Below are positions 60,364 through 64,000 of a stretch of 64,000 nucleotides of DNA, in pieces; position 1 is the first letter of the stretch; each line of letters opens with the position of its first letter. The DNA is from Phyllostachys edulis (taxonomy: Eukaryota > Streptophyta > Magnoliopsida > Poales > Poaceae), in NCBI GenBank assembly GCA_036346405.1, contig CM070546.1:105158826-105222825 (forward strand), given 5' to 3'. Under the pieces are notes generated by a model that was not told the DNA's origin, did not search any database, and saw only the letters and a program-made list of their open reading frames with translations. Made by a program: the position numbers and the translations under genes.

Positions 60364-62260
60364 GGTTTTTGATCATGCTTTGTTTTTGTTTTGATCATGC
60401 TTTGTTTTTGTCGGGTTGTAATTGCACACACCGGTGAGGATAAACATCCCACCGTTGTTCCAACCGACTCGTGCCTGAGATGCACCGGAAGAGGATGGAT
60501 CTCCGAGGTAATGTAACATTTCAAAAGATATATATATATATATATATATAGTTTAGATAAAAGATTTCATCACTTAACCAAATTCATTTGTTGGTTTAGG
60601 TGGAGAAGGTCAAGGCCACCAAAGACGCGACCACGGAGGTTGTTAACCCCCTGATCGTCGTTAACGACCACTGCATGCTTGTTTGGAACAACCGATATGG
60701 AGGCAGTCAAATTACTCCGTCCGACCAGTCATCAAGGACGTTGCTTTTGACGAGATGATCGAAAACATCGTGATCGATATTCTCGTTGATAATACAACAG
60801 ATTTTTCCAATCTCTTTGGTTTAGAACCCAGAGGTCAAAAGAAAAGAAAAGGAAGGAGATTCAGCAGATTTTACTCGCCGCGTTTCAAAGTTAAATCCCG
60901 AATTAACTAGGTACGCCCAAATGAAAGTGGTCGATAAGAACATACCTTTAATAATTTCTTTGATTTGATGCATCTCTCCCCTCTTTTTAACTTCCCTTAT
61001 TTGCTTGGTATAGGTCCTTCGAATTCGGTCGCTTCCACCGATTCCTTCGAGGACCCAAATACCAAGAGGTCCATGAGCGCACCACTTCCCAGAAAAAGTT
61101 CCCGAGGAAAAGGTGGTCGGAAAAGCCCCGAGCAAAGGCCAAGGCCAACAGCTTGAGTTGGATCCATTGGTGGTCCTAACTCCATCTGCAAGGTAGATGC
61201 CCCTAAAGGCCCTCAACAGTTCGACCATTGTTGGTAACTCTCTCAACCCGACAAGTTCCTTTTCGCCCCGATTCATCGAGGATAAGGAGCTTGACGAGGC
61301 GTGGGAAAGATATCGACCATCAAATCAAAATGCATCCTCGACTCTATTTTTGGTGGATACAATGATTTGGCAATCCGAGTAAGTCTACACGACCAGCTTA
61401 TAATCTCTAAAAAATCTTTTAGACAGAATTTTTAAAGAGGAAAATGCTATTTGAACAGCACATGGTCGAGAACTTTGCTGTGGTCGGAGGACTGACCCAG
61501 CAGATTAAAGATTTGGAGTAGAAACACTCCGAATTTGAAAATAAGAATTTTCCCCTTAGCCTTTTTTTTTTCTCCAATGCTTCGTCCTTTGTTAATTATT
61601 CTCCCTTATCGTATTTGATAGATTTGGAGAAAATAAAAGAAGAGATCTTGGCTGAGAGAGCCAAGACTGCCCTGCTTGAAGAAGAAATCAAAGCTAAGGA
61701 CCGGTCGATCGCCGAGGCTACAATCAGCAAGGAAAATCTTAACAAAAGAATTGAAGGTAATAGGTCGTAGACTTGACTTATTATTTTCCTCCAATTATAT
61801 TTTTTTTACTTATCACTGCTTTTACTCTTACAGAGCAAAAACAAATTTTGGACAGAGTAGAGAAAACTCAAATTTGAGCAAGATAAGGAGGCACTCTCAT
61901 TCAAAGTCTAGATGAAAAGACTATATTTTTGAACAAGATGATTTTTGATATGAGATCGATCAAGCCTTCCTACCTTAAGAGATCCAAGAGAGAAAATGAA
62001 TTATTTTGGTCAACTTCTAGGGATCTTAACAACCGCTCAAGACTACTCTAAGAACTATGCCAAAGCCATGAAAACAAAGCGTTGCTAGTGGAGTTAGTTT
62101 TGCTTTAGCAAACTGAAAGCTTCGACCCTCTATTGATTTCCAAGTTGTCGAAGATGACTTCAATCGCCTCCCGAGGAGGCAACCAAGTTCATGGAAGAAC
62201 TCAAGTCACTTAGAGATAAAGTAGTAGAGGAAATGGAAATCGGATCTCCATCAAGCAAGA
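59083..62260 (+). pseudogene. Antisense additional ORF with transposase_28-type domain
   Basis: The best start is ATG 59344 (MSEQISKWLPSEL). The first about 190 residues match the 'putative gypsy type transposon'/transposase_28 pattern: IPFFAYIECGPRLPTQIPSRVLEFYGVELVNLAPNSI can be seen in short pieces, then YLCEAYLGLPPSLRLFRYFY. A frameshift near 59895 continues as RVKGLTSWHVVRDFTKRQI. Later coding-like pieces are separated by AT-rich, intron-like gaps: SSEEVRERIRLICAG (about 60170), DLEKIKEEILAERAKTALLEEEI (about 61620, coiled coil), FMEELKSLRDKVVEE (about 62190). Tat-lineage elements often carry such an ORF between pol and the 3' LTR. It lies opposite to the pol strand. Its role is unknown, and this copy is broken. 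Confidence 0.7.
60311..60361. repeat. (TA)n microsatellite
   Basis: About 25 TA units in an apparent intron of the antisense ORF; a second shorter TA run is at 60529-60550. Confidence 0.95.
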
Positions 62261-62264
62261 ATTA

Positions 62265-63286
62265 GTCCGGGAATATTTCTAGAGTAGATTCTCGCAAAAA
62301 GGGTGTAAAAATATTGAATATGTGTAAGACTTACCTTTTATGTCGCTAACAATGTCTTTGTTTTATCCTGCTTGATTATTTTGTAAATTTCACATACCTC
62401 CTAGCCCCAATCGCTTTATAGTAGAAGAACATTACTATGCAAGCGTGTAGCCAAGGAAGAAAAGAAAAAGTTGAAACCATAATTTTGAAGGTATGTTCGA
62501 TATGAAGTCAAAACCGATCGTACTCAACATTCAGGAAATCATTGTGGTCGGAACCAGCTTATGACATCGCTTAGTTAGAGATCCTTGTTTGCCATGATCG
62601 AAATACCAAGCAAAAAGTTATATATGGTTGGATAAAAAGACCTTGTATTGCGACATAAGGAGGAATGCAAAAATGAATGCAGCAAATATTATAAGTGAAC
62701 TTTGTTCATATCTATTATCCTAAAGTCTGGTCGGAAGGAAAGCTTTAGATCTGAATTCATATATCACATTGCGTGAAACGTGTTCAAACTCTCTATCCGA
62801 CTGGTAGCGAGGACCGTAAGAAAAGGACCGTCGCTAGGAAGCTCCTTCCAGCAAGGTGATCACGTCTTAAAAAGGAGAGACTTCGACTAGGAGGCTTTCC
62901 GTGTCCCACCAAGAGCTTTACATGAGCGTAATGTAATCTTGAAATAGTGAAATATAACCTCCAAAATCTTAAGCATATCGCTCAAGATGGAAAGTTATTT
63001 GTATAATGCTCGATTACTCATATATTTCTTTAAGAAAAGAATGTTGTCGCTGTGGTAAAATGCTCACGCCTAGGACAAATCTGCATTTACTTAGAAATCG
63101 TTGCCAGAGAGTAATAGAGATCCTTTAGGAAGGATGTTAGAGAGAAAATTTGTCTTCTCTAACCAGTTTAAATAGACAACCATAGACGACCAACCTATAG
63201 GTATATATATATATAAGCAATGTTACTTATTATTATTTGTAGGAAGTAAATGAATTTATTGAATTTGAAAGAAATGAAAGCAATAA
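62265..63286 (-). other. Noncoding spacer between pol and the antisense ORF
   Basis: No frame over 60 codons. It is the region downstream of the pol stop on the minus strand and beyond the antisense ORF end on the plus strand. Convergent transcripts would overlap or end here. Nothing else was recognised. Confidence 0.5.
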
Positions 63287-64000
63287 TTAAACATAGAACT
63301 TACGCAATTGATCAATGTTCCAAGAATTTGACAAAATTTGCCCATCAGACATAGCCAGTCGTACGGAACTTGGTCGGGTAACTTCGACCACAGTGTAAGG
63401 ACCTTCCCATTTGGGGGAAAGTTTATTGCGATTTGCCTGGCTCTGAATTTTTCTGAGAACCAGATCACCTACAGTAAGGCTGCGAGGTTGCACCTTACGA
63501 CTATGGTACCTTCGCATGGCTTGTTGGTAGACCGCCGATCGCATAAGGGCTTGGTTTCGCTGTTCTTCAAGGAAATTGACGTCGCCGAAGTCTTCGCTCA
63601 TTCTCGATCGCGTTAAAGCGATCAATTCGAGCAGAGCCAATTTTGAGTTCTCGAGGAAGCATGGCTTCACCAGAAACCAAAAAGAATGGTGTTTCACCGG
63701 CCGCACGACCGTCGTGGGTTCGAACGCCCATAATACTGACGGGGTTCTTGAACCCAAGCTCTCGACCGCTTGATTAATCGGTCGAATACTCGGCGTTTGA
63801 TCCTCGCATAATGATACCATTAGCGCTTAATCGCCCGCTGCTCGTGGATGAGCAATGTAGCAAAATGAACTCTTACACCAAGTTCATCATGTAATTCTTG
63901 AAATTGATTTGCTAGTGAATCTGGCGCCATTATCTCGTGATTATACGACTAGGTACACCAAATCGTGTGATCACATTTTTCATTAGGAATCTCTTAGCGG
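63287..64000 (-). pseudogene. Integrase C-terminal part of the RIRE2-like pol, runs off window
   Basis: Minus-strand frame 63820-63287 contains SVLWAFEPTT, ARTRSRMSEDF-like spacing, RNQALMRSAVYQQAMRRYHSRKVQPRSLTVGDLVLRK, KLSPKWEGPYTVVEV and LSNSWNIDQLRKFYV (residues shown in part), the standard end of a Ty3/gypsy pol without a chromodomain. Upstream (63830-64000) the core is visible in broken frames: RFGVPSRIIT, then a stop where the catalytic DNG motif is expected. The stop codon is at 63287-63289. The rest of pol lies outside the window. Confidence 0.85.

Noticed and set aside
60132..60437. Frame with a long Ile-Tyr repeat
   Set aside because: The repeat is a translated TA microsatellite; only the first 30 or so codons resemble the antisense ORF exon.

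Overview
The window looks like grass nuclear DNA, most likely Oryza or a close relative. It is transposon-dense, with one well-preserved host gene. The support is a six-exon group IIb WRKY gene with GC-rich exons, chromodomain-bearing Ty3/gypsy elements of the rice RIRE3/RIRE8 type with LTRs of several kilobases, a RIRE2-like (Tat-lineage) element, a Stowaway-like MITE, Mutator-like elements and a rice-type Helitron end. No bacterial features, CRISPR arrays or rRNA genes were seen. tRNA genes could not be screened properly by eye.

Region 1 (1-21869) is one decayed Ty3/gypsy chromovirus on the plus strand. It has a 5' LTR (start outside the window), an initiator-Met tRNA primer site, orf0, gag, protease-RT-RNaseH, integrase with a C-terminal chromodomain, a polypurine tract and a 3' LTR. 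Four later insertions split it, and each leaves readable junctions: a solo LTR in the leader (1699-3637, TSD TCTTC), a solo LTR in RNaseH (7879-11104, TSD CTTGA), a small RIRE2-like solo LTR in integrase (11923-12604, TSD TGCCT), and a CACTA transposon in the 3' LTR (TSD TTA). A further solo LTR (18049-20313, TSD GTAGT) sits one base from the CACTA end.

Region 2 (21870-29691) holds a probable small solo LTR carrying a Mutator-type MITE (TSD AAAACTGTA), then a 6-kb solo-LTR candidate with AT-rich, microsatellite and 24-bp repeat tracts.

Region 3 (about 29.7-36.2 kb) is the genic island. An apparently intact WRKY transcription factor gene (561 codons, minus strand, 34100 to 31816) has upstream W-box and G-box motifs.

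Region 4 (36.2-52.8 kb) holds a broken FAR1/MULE-transposase-like gene interrupted by a hAT-like element, a dimeric AT-rich tandem repeat, a Helitron-like element containing a long LTR-like sequence, a Stowaway-like MITE, a 68-bp tandem duplication and a Pack-MULE-like element with a GC-rich captured segment.

Region 5 (52.8-64.0 kb) has a 4.6-kb solo LTR on the minus strand (TSD GTATC), a short low-copy-looking stretch with a 160-bp tandem duplication, and the 3' half of a minus-strand RIRE2-like element. That half comprises its 3' LTR, a plus-strand (antisense) additional ORF with a transposase_28/'putative gypsy type transposon' domain, and the integrase C-terminus running off the window.

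I found no convincing new biological system. The most informative content is the resolvable order of nested insertions, the antisense ORF of the Tat-type element, the LTR core with a conserved palindrome, and the intact WRKY gene between transposons.
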